Source: Lachnotalea glycerini
GTDB lineage: Bacteria; Bacillota; Clostridia; Lachnospirales; Lachnospiraceae
DNA: 64,000 bases
NCBI RefSeq assembly: GCF_003201285.1
Contig: NZ_QICS01000002.1
Span: forward strand, 248,001-312,000
Reading direction: 5' to 3'
Part shown: piece by piece, positions 63,562 to 64,000 of the stretch
Layout: each line of letters starts with the position of its first letter
How positions within the stretch are numbered: the first letter of the stretch is position 1
Made by a program: the position numbers and the translations under genes
Notes under the pieces: generated by a model
Told to the model about the DNA's origin: nothing
The model's database searches: none
What the model saw: the letters and a program-made list of their open reading frames with translations, nothing else

Positions 63562-64000
63562 ATGGCAAAATTTATGTATAAAATGCAAAATATTTTAGAA
63601 ATAAAATATAAATTGGAAAATCAGGCAAAAACGAATTATGCAAATGCAAGAGCCAAGCTCAATGAGGAGCAGGCTAAGCTTAGAGCGTTGCTTGAAAAAC
63701 AGATGTGCTATGAAAATAAGATGCGTTCACTTATGAGTTCAAGACTTGATATTATAGAAATTAAGGTATGTAAATCTGCAATTGAAAAAACCAAAAGTGA
63801 TATAAAGCATCAAATTCTACAAACTTCGGTTGCGGAACGCAATTTGGAACAGGCAAGAATAAAGCTTTACGAAGTTATGAATGACAGAAAAATTCATGAA
63901 AAGTTGAAAGAGAATGCTTTTGAGGACTTTATGAAAGAGCTTAATGCCCAGGAGAGTAAAGAAATAGATGAATTAGTAAGCTATACCTATGGTAAGGCTA
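63562..64000 (+). CDS. fliJ: Flagellar export protein FliJ (partial, cut by the window end)
   Basis: The first 146 codons of a coiled-coil protein starting MAKFMYKMQNILEIKYKLEN, the typical FliJ opening. It is charged and helical throughout (LNEEQAKLRALLEKQ, QARIKLYEVMNDRKIHEKLK). FliJ (normally about 145-150 aa) is the stalk of the FliI hexamer and a chaperone escort. AGGTGAA precedes the ATG, right after fliI. The frame is still open at the window end, so only a few residues are missing. Confidence 0.9.
   Translation, partial: MAKFMYKMQNILEIKYKLENQAKTNYANARAKLNEEQAKLRALLEKQMCYENKMRSLMSSRLDIIEIKVCKSAIEKTKSDIKHQILQTSVAERNLEQARIKLYEVMNDRKIHEKLKENAFEDFMKELNAQESKEIDELVSYTYGKA

Overview
This AT-rich window, with strong AGGAGG-type ribosome binding sites, looks like the chromosome of a motile, spore-forming, anaerobic Lachnospiraceae-type Firmicute (relative of Lachnoclostridium phytofermentans; inference from gene content). 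The evidence is hrcA-grpE-dnaK-dnaJ behind a CIRCE element, a sporulation sigma-K gene, codY, an ireB-ruvX-DUF1292 block, Cys-type glutathione peroxidases, a GH112 phosphorylase and a flgB-flgC-fliE-fliF-fliG-fliH-fliI-fliJ operon. No tRNA, rRNA, CRISPR, IS element or prophage was recognised.

Layout. 0-9 kb: myo-inositol catabolism (iolG, iolE; a DeoR-type regulator; iolJ, iolC, iolA) with a chemoreceptor gene in the middle. 9-13 kb: two tandem thioredoxin-type glutathione peroxidases, a pseudouridine synthase, a DUF6472-like protein, a deoxyinosine/uracil glycosylase, and a PadR regulator with a shortened permease-prefix protein. 13-20 kb: an uptake system made of a PHP phosphoesterase, an Fbp/Afu-like ABC transporter (fused permease, ATPase, lipoprotein receptor), an RpiR regulator and a second PHP phosphoesterase. 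20-24 kb: DUF2975, YozG-like HTH and DUF4173 membrane genes behind a perfect 27-bp inverted repeat, then a sigma-like protein without region 4 and an Hpt protein. 24-31 kb: a CNNM/CBS transporter and the heat-shock operon. 31-36 kb: a GH2 and a GH112 gene lying between dnaJ and prmA. 36-44 kb: a large protein with a cyclic-nucleotide-binding-like N-terminus, prmA, rsmE, a cysteine desulfurase, thiI, an HPr-like protein and mtaB. 44-50 kb: ireB, ruvX, DUF1292, fur, rnj, ylbF, a short MltG-like protein, trmR and trhP. 50-57 kb: sigK, comM, dprA, topA and codY. 57.5-64 kb: the flagellar basal body/export operon, cut by the window edge inside fliJ.

How the genes fit together. The iol genes cover inositol oxidation and dehydration and, at the far end, the kinase, aldolase and semialdehyde dehydrogenase steps. 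iolD, iolB and a transporter are not in the window. Cysteine desulfurase-ThiI, MtaB and TrmR-TrhP form a scattered tRNA-modification set. The PHP/ABC/RpiR block is best read as uptake and hydrolysis of an unknown phosphorylated compound. Many genes here start with TTG, chosen because the nearest good Shine-Dalgarno sequence sits 6-9 bases before it.

The points most worth a second look are the PHP/ABC block, a GH2 protein whose usual nucleophile position is not Glu, the operator-like repeats before padR and the DUF2975 operon, a sigma-like protein lacking region 4, an HPr-like protein lacking the phosphorylated His, a MltG-like protein lacking its catalytic domain, and sigma-K without a pro-sequence. 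Domain names come from reading the protein sequences; no database search was run.
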